DNA of 64,000 nt from Bacillus aquiflavi (GTDB taxonomy: Bacteria > Bacillota > Bacilli > Bacillales > Cytobacillaceae), in NCBI RefSeq assembly GCF_019915265.1, contig NZ_CP082780.1, positions 1,054,001 to 1,118,000 of the forward strand. The letters run 5' to 3'. The position numbers and the translations under genes were made by a program. Position 1 is the stretch's first letter. The number at the start of each line of letters is the position of its first letter. Shown one piece after another: positions 1-8,412 of this stretch. The notes beneath the pieces were generated by a model. The model was not told the DNA's origin. It did no database searches and was given only the letters and a program-made list of their open reading frames with translations.

Positions 1-74
1 GACTTAATAAATAGACGAGTGTTCAATCTGTTTAAGATCATGACAGATTTCACATATTATTAGGAGGGATTTTT

Positions 75-860
75 TTGAGACGTCCAAAGATTGGCTTAGC
101 ACTTGGATCAGGTGGTGCCAGGGGATTTGCTCATTTAGGTGTTATTAAAGTTTTACAAGAAGAAGGAATTCCAATTGATATGATCGCAGGAAGTAGTATG
201 GGGGCACTTGTCGGGTGTTTTTATGGAGCCGGCCTAGATCTTAATGATCTTTATAAACTTTCAAAAGCATTTAAACGAAAATATTTTTTAGACTTTACAA
301 TTCCTAATATGGGGTTTATTGCTGGTAAAAGGGTTAAAGAGCTTAAAAAAATATTTACACATGGAAAAATGATAGAAAATCTAAATATTCCGGTTAGTGT
401 CGTTACAACAGATTTAAAATCTGGTGAAAAGGTTGTTTTTACAAAGGGTCCAATTGATGATGCTGTTCGTGCAAGTATCTCAATTCCGGGAATATTTGTC
501 CCTGAGAAAATAAATGGACGGTTGTTAGTAGATGGCGGTGTTGTTGATCGTGTACCTGTGTCTGTTGTAAAAGAAATGGGGGCAGAATTTATCATTGCAG
601 TTGATGTATCCCATGTGAATACGAATTTAGAGATCACATCGATTTTTGACGTCATTATCCAAAGTTTAGACATTTTACAAATGGAGTTAGTGAGAAATAG
701 AGAGATCGCTTCTGATATCATGATACGTCCTCATGTAGAAATGTTTAGCAGTCAAGCATTTACAAATATTGAAGAGATCATTAAGATTGGTGAAGAAGAA
801 ACAAGGAAACAAGTTAAAAAAATTAAACGAATGATTAAGTGCTGGAAGGAGCCATTATAA
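75..860 (+). CDS. ylbK: Patatin-like phospholipase family protein (YlbK type)
   Basis: A 261-residue patatin-family protein, expected to be a cytosolic serine lipid acyl hydrolase; the physiological substrate is unknown. Visible motifs are the glycine-rich oxyanion loop GSGGARGF near residue 12, the nucleophile elbow GSSMG near residue 40, and the DGG motif carrying the catalytic Asp near residue 153, so the Ser-Asp dyad is intact. Translation starts at a TTG seven bases after a strong AGGAGGG site. The 3' end carries the AAGGAG that probably serves ylbL, so the two are likely co-transcribed, as ylbK and ylbL are adjacent in B. subtilis. Confidence 0.9.
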   Translation: MRRPKIGLALGSGGARGFAHLGVIKVLQEEGIPIDMIAGSSMGALVGCFYGAGLDLNDLYKLSKAFKRKYFLDFTIPNMGFIAGKRVKELKKIFTHGKMIENLNIPVSVVTTDLKSGEKVVFTKGPIDDAVRASISIPGIFVPEKINGRLLVDGGVVDRVPVSVVKEMGAEFIIAVDVSHVNTNLEITSIFDVIIQSLDILQMELVRNREIASDIMIRPHVEMFSSQAFTNIEEIIKIGEEETRKQVKKIKRMIKCWKEPL

Positions 861-903
861 GATAAAAAAAACTTTATTTTCACGTTCCTTCATACTTGCT
901 GTA

Positions 904-1881
904 ATGATATTAACTGCAAGTTCATTTTACTATTTGCCATATTATGTTTCTAAACCGGGAATGGCGCAAGATCTAACTGAGATTATTGAAGTTGAAAATG
1001 GTTATGAAGAAAATGGGAACTTTATGTTAACAACGGTATCAATAGGCAGGGCTAATATTTATGCATACTTATTGGCGAAATTCAGGGAGTATGAGGAAAT
1101 CCTTCCTTTGGAAGCAGTAAAAGAAAAAGACGAGACAGACGAAGAGTATAATATTCGTCAGCTTCATTATATGGAAAGTTCAAAAATTTCAGCTATTGAA
1201 GTAGCCTACAAAAAAGCGGGGATACCAGTTTCTTATCGCTATAATGGAGTGTATGTTTTAAATATAATTGAAAATATGCCTGCAGAAAATAAGCTGCAGC
1301 CTGGTGATCGCATCTTTAAAATAGATCAAAATACGTTTAAAACGCAGCAGGAATTTATTGAATATATGAGCAATAAAAAAGAAGGAGAAGAAATATTAAT
1401 AACATATGAGCGTGACAGTAAAACAGAGTCAGTTAAAATCCCAATCGCCTCTTTTCCTGATGGGAGTGGAAAAGTTGGGATTGGGATTGGACTTGTAGAA
1501 GACAAAGATATAAATGTAGATCCGAAAGTGAAGGTCGATACGGAGAAAATTGGCGGTCCTTCTGCTGGTTTGATGTTTTCCTTAGAAATTTATAATCAAT
1601 TAACCGAAAACGATTTTACAAAAGGATATAAAATCGCAGGCACAGGAACCATTAATCCAGATGGAACTGTTGGAAGGATCGGGGGTATAGAACAAAAAAT
1701 TGTTGCTGCTGATAAAGCAGGAGCAGAAATCTTTTTTGCGCCTTTTGAAAATGGTGCTAAAGATTCAAATTATGAAGCAGCAATAAAAACTGGGAAGGAT
1801 ATTAAAACAAAAATGAAAATTATTCCAATTGATTCATTTGATGAGGCGATTCATTATTTGAATCAGCTTGAAAGTAAATAA
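904..1881 (+). CDS. ylbL: PDZ and Lon-type (S16) membrane protease YlbL
   Basis: A membrane-anchored serine protease with a PDZ domain (about residues 100-165) and a C-terminal Lon-like domain. The catalytic Ser lies in GGPSAG near residue 220 and the catalytic Lys in the GGIEQK segment near residue 263, the S16 Ser-Lys dyad. The start is uncertain. The listed ATG is the first normal start codon but has no ribosome site and cuts the membrane anchor. The same frame is open upstream to about 862, where it would read (Ile)-KKTLFSRSFILAV, a proper signal anchor placed after the AAGGAG inside the end of ylbK. A rare AUA start or a base error there is likely. In B. subtilis YlbL is linked to the DNA-damage checkpoint. 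Confidence 0.85.
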   Translation: MILTASSFYYLPYYVSKPGMAQDLTEIIEVENGYEENGNFMLTTVSIGRANIYAYLLAKFREYEEILPLEAVKEKDETDEEYNIRQLHYMESSKISAIEVAYKKAGIPVSYRYNGVYVLNIIENMPAENKLQPGDRIFKIDQNTFKTQQEFIEYMSNKKEGEEILITYERDSKTESVKIPIASFPDGSGKVGIGIGLVEDKDINVDPKVKVDTEKIGGPSAGLMFSLEIYNQLTENDFTKGYKIAGTGTINPDGTVGRIGGIEQKIVAADKAGAEIFFAPFENGAKDSNYEAAIKTGKDIKTKMKIIPIDSFDEAIHYLNQLESK

Positions 1882-1960
1882 AAATGTTTATTGACAATGT
1901 GATTATTTTTATCAACTACATGCTATTGCTTTAAATATGCGCTTTGTTTACAAGTTGTTC

Positions 1961-2011
1961 AAAAAAAGCTAAAACCTCTACTCTAAAGTATAAGGTCATT
2001 AGCTTTTTTCT
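1961..2011. terminator. Bidirectional terminator between ylbL and ylbM
   Basis: An A-rich arm (AAAAAAAGCTAA) pairs with TTAGCTTTTTT across a loop that itself can pair partly. It lies between convergent genes and has T runs on both strands, so it can serve ylbL on the plus strand and ylbM on the minus strand. Confidence 0.65.
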
Positions 2012-2064
2012 TTGACAAAATGCTCAATCGGATTTATTAATTGAAGTATCCGGCATGTTTTTTA

Positions 2065-3279
2065 CTATATTTGAGTACGTTTATCATAAAAAATAGGAGG
2101 ATGAGAAAATTCTTCTTTTAATAATTTTCTTGAACTAAGTGCAAATATTTTCGAGGCACGAATATCAAGCGCAATTTTTTCCGATTTAAAAGAAGATAAT
2201 TTTGATATTAACGGCAAATGAAACTGATGTTTCATTTTATTTAAATATGTTTTTCCGTTTTTACTAAAACCGAGTAAACGTAAATATTCAGCTGTTTTTC
2301 CATGCATCATCATTTCTTCTTTTTGTGTATTAGTCAGTAAATGAACTGACGCTCTTTGTAATCTTGTCCACGTATAACGTTTCGTTTTTATTTTCTCGAT
2401 AAATTGATAGAAAGAATTTGCTTCTTCGGCAGCTGAAAGGAAACGATTTTCTAACCCTTCCTCCATTTCATAAATATGTTTTAATTGTTTAGCAGTGCTT
2501 TGCAATAATTTAAATTTTAAAAATGGCCAGTAGTTTTCCCATTGATGAAAATCCCCATATAATTGTTTATATTTCATTAAATAATGATACGTTGAAATGG
2601 GAACGTATTGTTTTATTATCTCGGTATTCTCCATTTTAGAAAAAAGCGCTTTTCGAATGCTCGTAGCACTGGCAATTGTTTCTGAGGAAAATTGTTCATC
2701 ATGGTAATCTGCATTTTGACGCTTAATTGTACATATATGCATTGAGCTTTTTTGTTCTTGAACTGCGCTAACATATTGGTAGCCAAGCATATTATTTGGC
2801 TTCGATAAATCTATTAATTTTTCATTAGTGGAAATAGTTTGTAATGCATTGGCAACCGCTTTTGGATAACTTACACCCGCTTTCATATGTTGCTTAATTT
2901 TAATTTGTAATTGGTGATCATGTTTTTTTAGAAAGTAATCTGTCGCATGAAAAGCGCTTACATCCCCATCCTCGCTTCCGAAACATAACGAATGGCACAT
3001 TGCAGCAGTTAAAATTGATACAGCACCGTTTGCAAATGTATCTGCTTTTTGAGTAGCAAAAGGATAAGGGAGCTCAAAAACAATATCAACGCCAGCGGCA
3101 AGCGCCATTTTCGTTCTTGTCCATTTGGAAACGAGCGCCGGCTCCCCGCGTTGGAGAAAGTTCCCGCTCATCACTGCAATCATAATATCAGCGTCTGTTG
3201 CTTCTTTTGCTTTCTGTAAATGAAAAGCATGTCCATTATGAAAAGGATTATATTCAACAATTACACCTACAGCTCTCAA
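2065..3279 (-). CDS. tmcAL: tRNA(Met) cytidine acetate ligase TmcAL (YlbM)
   Basis: Matches YlbM/TmcAL, which uses acetate and ATP to form N4-acetylcytidine at the wobble base of elongator tRNA-Met. The N terminus has the nucleotidyltransferase signature EYNPFHNGH, followed by the SGNFLQRGEPA segment and a later SATSIRKA motif, all typical of the family. Length is 404 residues. I chose the TTG at 3279 because AAGGAG lies nine bases upstream and the product then begins MRAVGVIVEYNPF, as in homologues; an ATG seven codons earlier would overlap that ribosome site. Transcribed divergently from ylbN. Confidence 0.9.
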   Translation of the reverse strand: MRAVGVIVEYNPFHNGHAFHLQKAKEATDADIMIAVMSGNFLQRGEPALVSKWTRTKMALAAGVDIVFELPYPFATQKADTFANGAVSILTAAMCHSLCFGSEDGDVSAFHATDYFLKKHDHQLQIKIKQHMKAGVSYPKAVANALQTISTNEKLIDLSKPNNMLGYQYVSAVQEQKSSMHICTIKRQNADYHDEQFSSETIASATSIRKALFSKMENTEIIKQYVPISTYHYLMKYKQLYGDFHQWENYWPFLKFKLLQSTAKQLKHIYEMEEGLENRFLSAAEEANSFYQFIEKIKTKRYTWTRLQRASVHLLTNTQKEEMMMHGKTAEYLRLLGFSKNGKTYLNKMKHQFHLPLISKLSSFKSEKIALDIRASKIFALSSRKLLKEEFSHPPIFYDKRTQI

Positions 3280-3447
3280 ATAGCATTTCTCCTTTATCAT
3301 CCATTAAAAAATACTCTTTTCTGCCTTAAAAATAATTATATTAACAATTACAAAGGTCATCTAGTATTTTTTTCATTAGAAAGAATTTTTATAAATTAGG
3401 TTACACTATAACTATTAATGGCTGTATTATACCGTCAAGAAAAAACA

Positions 3448-3476
3448 TTGACAAATATTTATTGGAAAGCTATAAT
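3448..3476 (+). promoter_or_regulatory. Sigma-A promoter for ylbN-rpmF
   Basis: TTGACA and TATAAT, both perfect consensus hexamers, with exactly 17 bases between them, 29 bases upstream of the ylbN start codon. A strong vegetative promoter is expected for a ribosomal-protein transcript. Confidence 0.85.
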
Positions 3477-3504
3477 TACCTTTGTTGCCTTGAGGTGATT
3501 TTTA

Positions 3505-4029
3505 TTGAAATGGACAATAAGTCAATTACAAAAATATCGGAACAAGGACTTTTTAATTGATGAGACTATTCGTGTTGATGAACTAACTGAAATTGAACGT
3601 ACAATTCGTGAAGTTTCACCCATTCATGTAACAGGTCGAGTCGACTTTAGTTATAGGAAAGTAACGTTTCATTTACATTTAAAGGGGTATTTGATTCTTC
3701 CTTGTTCTCGTACTTTAGTAGATGTAAAATATCCAATTGATGTACAAACAACGGAAACCTTCCTTTTAAGCGATTTAGATTATGAGCAAGAAGAGGAAGT
3801 CTATTTAGTAAAAGGTGATGTGATTGATCTTATGCCAGTCATTATAGAAATCCTTTTGCTCGAAGTTCCGATGCAAGTTTTTAGTGAGAATGTAAATGAT
3901 GAGGATGCTGCTCCTCAATCTGGGGAAGATTGGGAAGTTATTCAAGAAAAAACAAAAAAAGAGACAGTAGATCCTCGGCTTGCAGAACTTGCAAAATTTT
4001 TTGATCAAAGTGATTCTTCTGATAAATAA
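3505..4029 (+). CDS. ylbN: YceD/DUF177 family protein (YlbN)
   Basis: A 174-residue member of the DUF177 (YceD) family, which is almost always encoded directly before rpmF and in other organisms has been tied to 23S rRNA or L32 assembly; the exact activity is not settled. The sequence shows the family's middle segment with the hydrophobic strand [13 protein letters not shown] and an acidic C-terminal part. It starts at TTG after GAGGTG. The acidic tail ends [12 protein letters not shown], also typical. Confidence 0.85.
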   Translation: MKWTISQLQKYRNKDFLIDETIRVDELTEIERTIREVSPIHVTGRVDFSYRKVTFHLHLKGYLILPCSRTLVDVKYPIDVQTTETFLLSDLDYEQEEEVYLVKGDVIDLMPVIIEILLLEVPMQVFSENVNDEDAAPQSGEDWEVIQEKTKKETVDPRLAELAKFFDQSDSSDK

Positions 4030-4052
4030 ATCAGAAGACATAAAAAACAATT

Positions 4053-4080
4053 ATGAAGACCAAACAATCTTGGTCTTCAT
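4053..4080. other. Hairpin between ylbN and rpmF
   Basis: Perfect inverted repeat ATGAAGACCA / TGGTCTTCAT around a short loop, followed by only a moderately T-rich stretch. It may act as a partial terminator or processing site that sets the ylbN:rpmF ratio; this role is inference. Confidence 0.5.
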
Positions 4081-4114
4081 AGCTTTCTTAATTTTCTCTA
4101 AGGAGGTGGGGAAA

Positions 4115-4288
4115 ATGGCTGTACCTGCTAGAAGAACGTCTAAAACTGCTAAAAGAAAGCGCCGTACACATTTCAAATTACAAGTTACGGGTGTTACGAA
4201 ATGCGACAACTGCGGTGAAATGAAACTTGCTCATCGCGTATGCAAATCTTGCGGAACATATAGAGGAAAAGAAGTTATTAACAACTAA
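4115..4288 (+). CDS. rpmF: 50S ribosomal protein L32 (zinc-binding form)
   Basis: A 57-residue L32. It starts [17 protein letters not shown], the standard basic N terminus, and contains two CxxC pairs (C30-DN-C33 and C43-KS-C46), so it is the zinc-ribbon form. The ATG follows a near-perfect AAGGAGGTGG site. It lies directly downstream of ylbN in the usual order. Confidence 0.97.
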   Translation: MAVPARRTSKTAKRKRRTHFKLQVTGVTKCDNCGEMKLAHRVCKSCGTYRGKEVINN

Positions 4289-4302
4289 TTTTCCATCTCA
4301 AA

Positions 4303-4327
4303 AGCACAAGACTTTGCGCCTTGTGCT
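4303..4327 (+). terminator. rpmF terminator-like hairpin 1
   Basis: AGCACAAG pairs with CTTGTGCT around a nine-base loop, followed by TAGCTTGCTTTT. The same stem sequence recurs at 4476-4500 on the other side of a dispersed repeat element. Confidence 0.55.
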
Positions 4328-4362
4328 TAGCTTGCTTTTAGATCATGTCAACAAGATATCCT

Positions 4363-4475
4363 CAGGCTGATTGAAAACGCTTGTCAGTCGAGGCGCCGAG
4401 CAACGAGGCGGAAGGCGAATAGAACAAGTTGTTTCATGAGCTTAACGAAGAATGCGAGAGTTTTTCAACAGTCTG
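4363..4475 (+). repeat. Dispersed intergenic repeat, copy 1
   Basis: An element of about 113 bases with imperfect inverted ends. The left end reads CAGGCTGATTGAAAACGC and the right end reads GTTTTTCAACAGTCTG. Internal blocks GAGCAACGAGGCGGAAG, GAATAGAAC and AACGAAGAATGCGAG are shared with copies at 24869 and 38851. It sits between two copies of the same terminator stem in the 306-base gap after rpmF. Confidence 0.75.
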
Positions 4476-4505
4476 AGCACAAGGCTTTATGCCTTGTGCT
4501 TTTAT
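4476..4505 (+). terminator. rpmF terminator hairpin 2
   Basis: AGCACAAGGC and GCCTTGTGCT form a perfect 10-bp stem with a five-base loop followed by TTTTA. This is the better of the two rpmF terminator copies. Confidence 0.7.
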
Positions 4506-4594
4506 CATACAATTATTTAATAAGTAAAAAATGATTGAAAAAAATTCTGAATTATTTTTAAAATAAAATAAACAGTATTTACTGGAGGGGAAAA

Positions 4595-5353
4595 ATGGAA
4601 CCTTATATTATTGAAAAACGTTCTGACAATTACATATTATTTACGATTAATAGACATGAAAAAAGAAATGCGATTAGTTTTGAAGTAATGGACGGACTAG
4701 AAAAAGCGATCAATTTAGCAAAGGAGCAAAATGTAAAAGCGTTAGTGATAACCGGTGCAGGGGAAAGTGCTTTTTGCTCAGGGGGAGATTTATCTGTCTT
4801 TCACGGTTTAAAAACAGAAGAGCAAGCATATGGAATGTTATCCAAAATGTCAAATATTCTTTACAGATTATTAACCCTCGAAATTCCAACAGTTGCACTT
4901 ATGAACGGTGTTGCTGTAGGAGGGGGCTGTGAGCTTGCTATTTCTTGTGATTATCGAATTGCGAAAGAAGGGATAAAAGCCGGTTTTGTACAAGGTTATT
5001 TGGCAATCACTAGCGGCTGGGGCGGAGGTACAATGCTAGTTGAAAAAATGCAAAGTAATCACGCCGAGCAAATGCTAATGGAGGCAAAACTTAATCATAC
5101 CGACAAGCTTCTGCAAATAGGATTTATTGATTCAGTATATAGTGGAGATTCGCTTGAGGCATGTGAACAGTTTCTTAAAAATATGACTGACAAACAAGTA
5201 GAAGTATTAAAGGCATATAAATCAATTCTCATTAGAAAATGGGAGCAATCAAATTTAAAAGGGAGAATTGACGAAGAAGTGAGAAGATGTGCTGTTTTAT
5301 GGGCAGACGAAGCTCACCATGAAGCTGTAGCAAATTTTATCGCGAAAAAATAA
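4595..5353 (+). CDS. Enoyl-CoA hydratase/isomerase (crotonase) family protein
   Basis: A 252-residue crotonase-fold protein. The oxyanion-hole segments are clear: FCSGGDL near residue 61 and GVAVGGGCELA near residue 108. The first hydratase Glu (in CELA) is kept, but the usual second one, in an FGQPE-type segment, is not: here the region reads AGFVQGYLAITSGWGGG. Straight enoyl-CoA hydration is therefore doubtful, and an isomerase, hydrolase or decarboxylase role is as likely. It follows a GGAGGGG site and is a single gene between rpmF and an rsfA-type gene, a position where B. subtilis has no such gene. Confidence 0.8.
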   Translation: MEPYIIEKRSDNYILFTINRHEKRNAISFEVMDGLEKAINLAKEQNVKALVITGAGESAFCSGGDLSVFHGLKTEEQAYGMLSKMSNILYRLLTLEIPTVALMNGVAVGGGCELAISCDYRIAKEGIKAGFVQGYLAITSGWGGGTMLVEKMQSNHAEQMLMEAKLNHTDKLLQIGFIDSVYSGDSLEACEQFLKNMTDKQVEVLKAYKSILIRKWEQSNLKGRIDEEVRRCAVLWADEAHHEAVANFIAKK

Positions 5354-5434
5354 AACGAAATAAACAAGGATGATTCAGTCTATCTTTTCTAGTAGTTGCA
5401 TATGTATAAAGTAAAAACTAGGAGGGATATATTG

Positions 5435-6022
5435 ATGCCGTCTACCCGCCAAGATGCATGGACACCAGATGAGGATTTAATCCTTGCTGAAATCGTGCTT
5501 CGTCATATACGTGAAGGAGGTACTCAATTACAAGCTTTTGAGGAGGTTGGCAAGCAGCTATCAAGGACAGCCGCTGCATGTGGTTTCCGCTGGAATTCGT
5601 CTGTTCGAAAACAGTATAAGTCAGGGATCGAGCTTGCGAAAAAGCAACGAAAACAGTATAAAAAGCAAGTGCAAGAAAATAAACAGTTGGAAAAAAGCAA
5701 AGATTCAATTGAAACCAATAAAAAGGAAAAAGCGTCATTGCAATCGGAATCTGCTAAAAGCGCTATATCTTTTGATGAGGTGTTAACCTATTTAAAAAAG
5801 TTATATCAGGATGCACAAATAAATAGACAATCTAACAATGAACAAAATATAGATAAAATAAAACAGCTTGAGGCTGAGGTTGAGGAGTTAGCAAAAGAGA
5901 GAGAAAGACTTACGACAGAATTAGATGCGATTGCTTCAGATTACCATACTTTAATTGAGATAATGGAAAAAGCAAGGGGAGAAATCCGCCAGCAAAATAG
6001 AAGAACGAATAATAGGCAGTAA
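5435..6022 (+). CDS. RsfA-family prespore transcription regulator (YlbO type)
   Basis: A 195-residue RsfA/YlbO-family regulator with an N-terminal Myb/SANT-like DNA-binding domain (residues about 5-60, including [19 protein letters not shown] and the [19 protein letters not shown] helix) and a lysine-rich linker leading to a coiled coil (about residues 140-185). RsfA of B. subtilis tunes sigma-F-dependent forespore genes. The position after rpmF matches ylbO. A TTG one codon upstream is also possible, but the ATG has the better spacing from AGGAGGG. Confidence 0.85.
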   Translation: MPSTRQDAWTPDEDLILAEIVLRHIREGGTQLQAFEEVGKQLSRTAAACGFRWNSSVRKQYKSGIELAKKQRKQYKKQVQENKQLEKSKDSIETNKKEKASLQSESAKSAISFDEVLTYLKKLYQDAQINRQSNNEQNIDKIKQLEAEVEELAKERERLTTELDAIASDYHTLIEIMEKARGEIRQQNRRTNNRQ

Positions 6023-6026
6023 AGTA

Positions 6027-6054
6027 TTACGGACGCTTAAATAAGCGTCCGTAA
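6027..6054. terminator. Hairpin terminator between convergent rsfA-type gene and ylbP
   Basis: TTACGGACGCTT and AAGCGTCCGTAA form a 12-bp stem with a four-base loop, followed by CAGCGATTTTTATTTA. It is placed to stop transcription from both sides. Confidence 0.7.
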
Positions 6055-6067
6055 CAGCGATTTTTAT

Positions 6068-6544
6068 TTATTCGTTCGTTTGTTCTTTTACCCCTTCAGG
6101 AAACCAAACGAGGGGATTTTCACCAAGATCACGGTCCATATCATATGTCACACTTTCGAACCCCATTTTATCCCAGAATGGTTTAGATTGAATACGTGGA
6201 TTTGTTTTAATTGGCAAATTAAAGCTCTTAGCAAAATTGACCAATGCTTTGCCAAATCCTTTTCCTTGGTAATCGGGGAGAACTTCCAACTTCCAAAGCT
6301 CTAAATAGTTTTGCGGTGGATCAAAATAACGATCGAATTGGGCATCTATTTGATAAAGACTCATTCTAGCAACGAGTTTTCCCCCGAAGTAAATCCCATA
6401 AAAAGGAGATTCACTGTCGTTTTCAATAATATTAGTTTCTAAGTCTTCCAACATTGAAAGTTCTTGATGTCCATATTCTTTAAACTCTTTAAACTCATCC
6501 AAAGTTTTATAATTTACATGTAATCGTTCTACTTTTATTTCCAT
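6068..6544 (-). CDS. ylbP: GNAT family N-acetyltransferase YlbP
   Basis: A 158-residue GNAT-fold acetyltransferase. The acetyl-CoA binding motif A is visible as LEVLPDYQGKGFGKALVNFAK near residues 87-107 (the Q/R-x-x-G-x-G/A loop is QGKGFG). The ends (ERLHVNYKTLDEF at the start, MGFESVTYDMDRDLGENPLVW near the end) match B. subtilis YlbP. The acceptor substrate is unknown. It is the only minus-strand gene between ylbM and the toxin region, and is preceded by GGGG ahead of the ATG. Confidence 0.88.
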   Translation of the reverse strand: MEIKVERLHVNYKTLDEFKEFKEYGHQELSMLEDLETNIIENDSESPFYGIYFGGKLVARMSLYQIDAQFDRYFDPPQNYLELWKLEVLPDYQGKGFGKALVNFAKSFNLPIKTNPRIQSKPFWDKMGFESVTYDMDRDLGENPLVWFPEGVKEQTNE

Positions 6545-6608
6545 AAAAATCCCCCTAGTCTATAGCAATCGTATTATTCAGTTAAAGTTTAATCGTCTTT
6601 TTGCTAAT

Positions 6609-6687
6609 AAAGCGCTTTCTACATATTCAATATTATTATATAATAAACAGATAAAAAATTCCTCTAATAATTAAGGAAGCGTTTACA
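6609..6687. promoter_or_regulatory. Two candidate CcpA (cre) sites upstream of the acyl-CoA carboxylase genes
   Basis: AAAGCGCTTT at 6609-6618 is a perfect core palindrome of the cre consensus, and GGAAGCGTTTACA at 6675-6687 matches one half fully with two mismatches in the other. Both lie in the 250-base gap between ylbP and the biotin carboxylase gene, so carbon catabolite control of the carboxylase is plausible. This rests on motif matching only. Confidence 0.4.
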
Positions 6688-6794
6688 TATGAAGCAGGAA
6701 TATGAGATAAATGTGTCGAAAATACTTTTATCCCGAAAAATATTATCATTTTAATATTAGATTTGGAAAAAAGGGGTAAGAAAGGGGAAAGAGT

Positions 6795-8138
6795 GTGCAA
6801 AAAATATTAATTGCGAATAGGGGAGAAATTGCGTCACGGATAATCAAAACATGTCATGAAATGAACATCGATACGGTTTGTATATTTTCTGATGCCGATC
6901 GGGATCTACCCTTTGTTAAGGAGGCGAAAAAAGCAGTTCATATTGGGGAGGCGCCTGTTAACAAATCTTATTTAAAAATGGATAAAATAATTGAAATAGC
7001 GAAAAAGGAACAAGTGGATGCCATTCACCCAGGCTATGGACTTCTATCAGAAAATGCAGAGTTTGCTAGAAAAGTAGAAGAGAGCGGGATCATCTTTATC
7101 GGCCCTTCTCCAAAAACAATTGAACTAATGGGTGATAAAATTGCCTCAAGGCAAACGATGAAACAAGCAGGAGTTCCGGTTGTTCCTGGCAGTGATGAGG
7201 GAGTAAGTACGTTAGAAGAGGCGTGCTTATTGGCAAATTCGATCGGTTATCCAGTTATGTTAAAGGCTAGCGGCGGCGGTGGCGGGATTGGCATGGTATT
7301 TTGTGAAAATGAGCAAGCGCTCGTTAAGTCCTATACTTCTACAAAAGGACGAGCAAAGGCTTATTTCGGTATCGATACACTATTTATTGAAAAATATTTT
7401 CATAAAGCACGACATATTGAGGTGCAAATTTTTGGCGATAAAGAAGGAAATCTCGTCCATCTTTTTGAGCGTGAGTGTTCTATTCAAAGACGTCATCAAA
7501 AGGTAATTGAAGAATCTCCCTCACCTTTATTATCTGAAAGTACGAAACAGAAAATGTTTGCAACAGCAATTAAGGCAGCAGCAGCTGTCCAATATGTCAA
7601 TGCAGGAACAGTTGAGTTTATTGTTGATGAGCAGGAAAACTTTTATTTTCTTGAAATGAATACACGTCTTCAAGTAGAGCATCCTGTAACAGAACAAACA
7701 ACGAATCTCGATCTTGTGAAGTGGCAAATTATTGTGGCTAGAAATGAAAGGCTTCCACTTTTCCAAAATGAAATTATTCAAAAAGGACACGCGATTGAAT
7801 TTCGCATCTATGCGGAAGACCCGAAAACCTTTTATCCATCTCCGGGGAAAATTGACGTTTTCAATATAAAAACAGGTGATGGGATAAGAATCGATAAAGG
7901 ATATGAGGCAGGATGCACCGTAACTCCTTATTATGACCCGATGATTGCGAAGTTTATTTTTAACGGGAATTCAAGAGAAAAGACACTCCAAGTAGCAAAT
8001 GAATATTTTGAAGATTTCCAAATTACAGGTATTAAAACAAATGTTCCGCTTTTTCGAGAAATATTATGCGATGAGGAGTTTATTAAAGGGGATTATTCGA
8101 CTTCTTATCTAAAGAATAAGCAATTTTTAACTAAATAA
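6795..8138 (+). CDS. Biotin carboxylase subunit of an acyl-CoA carboxylase (AccC/YngH type)
   Basis: A 447-residue biotin carboxylase that carboxylates biotin on the carrier protein using ATP and bicarbonate. It begins KILIANRGEIASRII (standard N-terminal domain), has the ATP-grasp glycine loop ASGGGGGIGM near residue 155, and the conserved LEMNTRLQVEHPVTE near residue 286. The start is GTG after an AAAGGGGAAAG site. It leads a three-gene set with a carrier protein and a carboxyltransferase. In B. subtilis the comparable genes (yngH, yngHB, yngE) belong to a mother-cell branched-chain acyl-CoA degradation operon elsewhere. The general fatty-acid AccC is an alternative, but the paired carboxyltransferase argues against it. 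Confidence 0.85.
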   Translation: MQKILIANRGEIASRIIKTCHEMNIDTVCIFSDADRDLPFVKEAKKAVHIGEAPVNKSYLKMDKIIEIAKKEQVDAIHPGYGLLSENAEFARKVEESGIIFIGPSPKTIELMGDKIASRQTMKQAGVPVVPGSDEGVSTLEEACLLANSIGYPVMLKASGGGGGIGMVFCENEQALVKSYTSTKGRAKAYFGIDTLFIEKYFHKARHIEVQIFGDKEGNLVHLFERECSIQRRHQKVIEESPSPLLSESTKQKMFATAIKAAAAVQYVNAGTVEFIVDEQENFYFLEMNTRLQVEHPVTEQTTNLDLVKWQIIVARNERLPLFQNEIIQKGHAIEFRIYAEDPKTFYPSPGKIDVFNIKTGDGIRIDKGYEAGCTVTPYYDPMIAKFIFNGNSREKTLQVANEYFEDFQITGIKTNVPLFREILCDEEFIKGDYSTSYLKNKQFLTK

Positions 8139-8162
8139 AAAATTGAAAGGAGAATTATTTTT

Positions 8163-8375
8163 ATGAAAGAAATTACAGCAACAATGGCAGGTACAGTTTT
8201 AAATATTCTTGTTTCAGCAGGCGAAGAAGTAACAGCAGGTCAAGAGGTGTTAATGCTAGAATCAATGAAAATGGAGATTCCAGTAGAAAGTAGTCATTCT
8301 GGAAAAGTGAAAGAGGTTAAGGTTAACGTAGGCGATTTTGTTAATGAAGAAGATACTTTAATCATTTTTGAATAA
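8163..8375 (+). CDS. Biotin/lipoyl attachment carrier protein (YngHB type)
   Basis: A 70-residue single biotinyl domain. The biotinylation motif ESMKMEIPV is at residues 33-41 with Lys36 as the biotin site, and the two hammerhead half-repeats around it are complete. There is no N-terminal extension as in AccB, so it is the short stand-alone BCCP/BLAP type. It lies between the biotin carboxylase and carboxyltransferase genes and most likely shuttles carboxybiotin between them. Confidence 0.9.
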   Translation: MKEITATMAGTVLNILVSAGEEVTAGQEVLMLESMKMEIPVESSHSGKVKEVKVNVGDFVNEEDTLIIFE

Positions 8376-8412
8376 TTTTTTTAAAATGATATAAAAAAGA
8401 GGAGGCATAACA

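Noticed and set aside
251-721. Minus-strand open frame inside ylbK
   Set aside because: It lies fully within a well-recognised patatin gene, has no ribosome site and no family resemblance.
5442-5786. Two overlapping frames on both strands inside the rsfA-type gene
   Set aside because: They are shadows of a clear Myb-like regulator frame, with Cys/Phe-rich translations typical of wrong frames.
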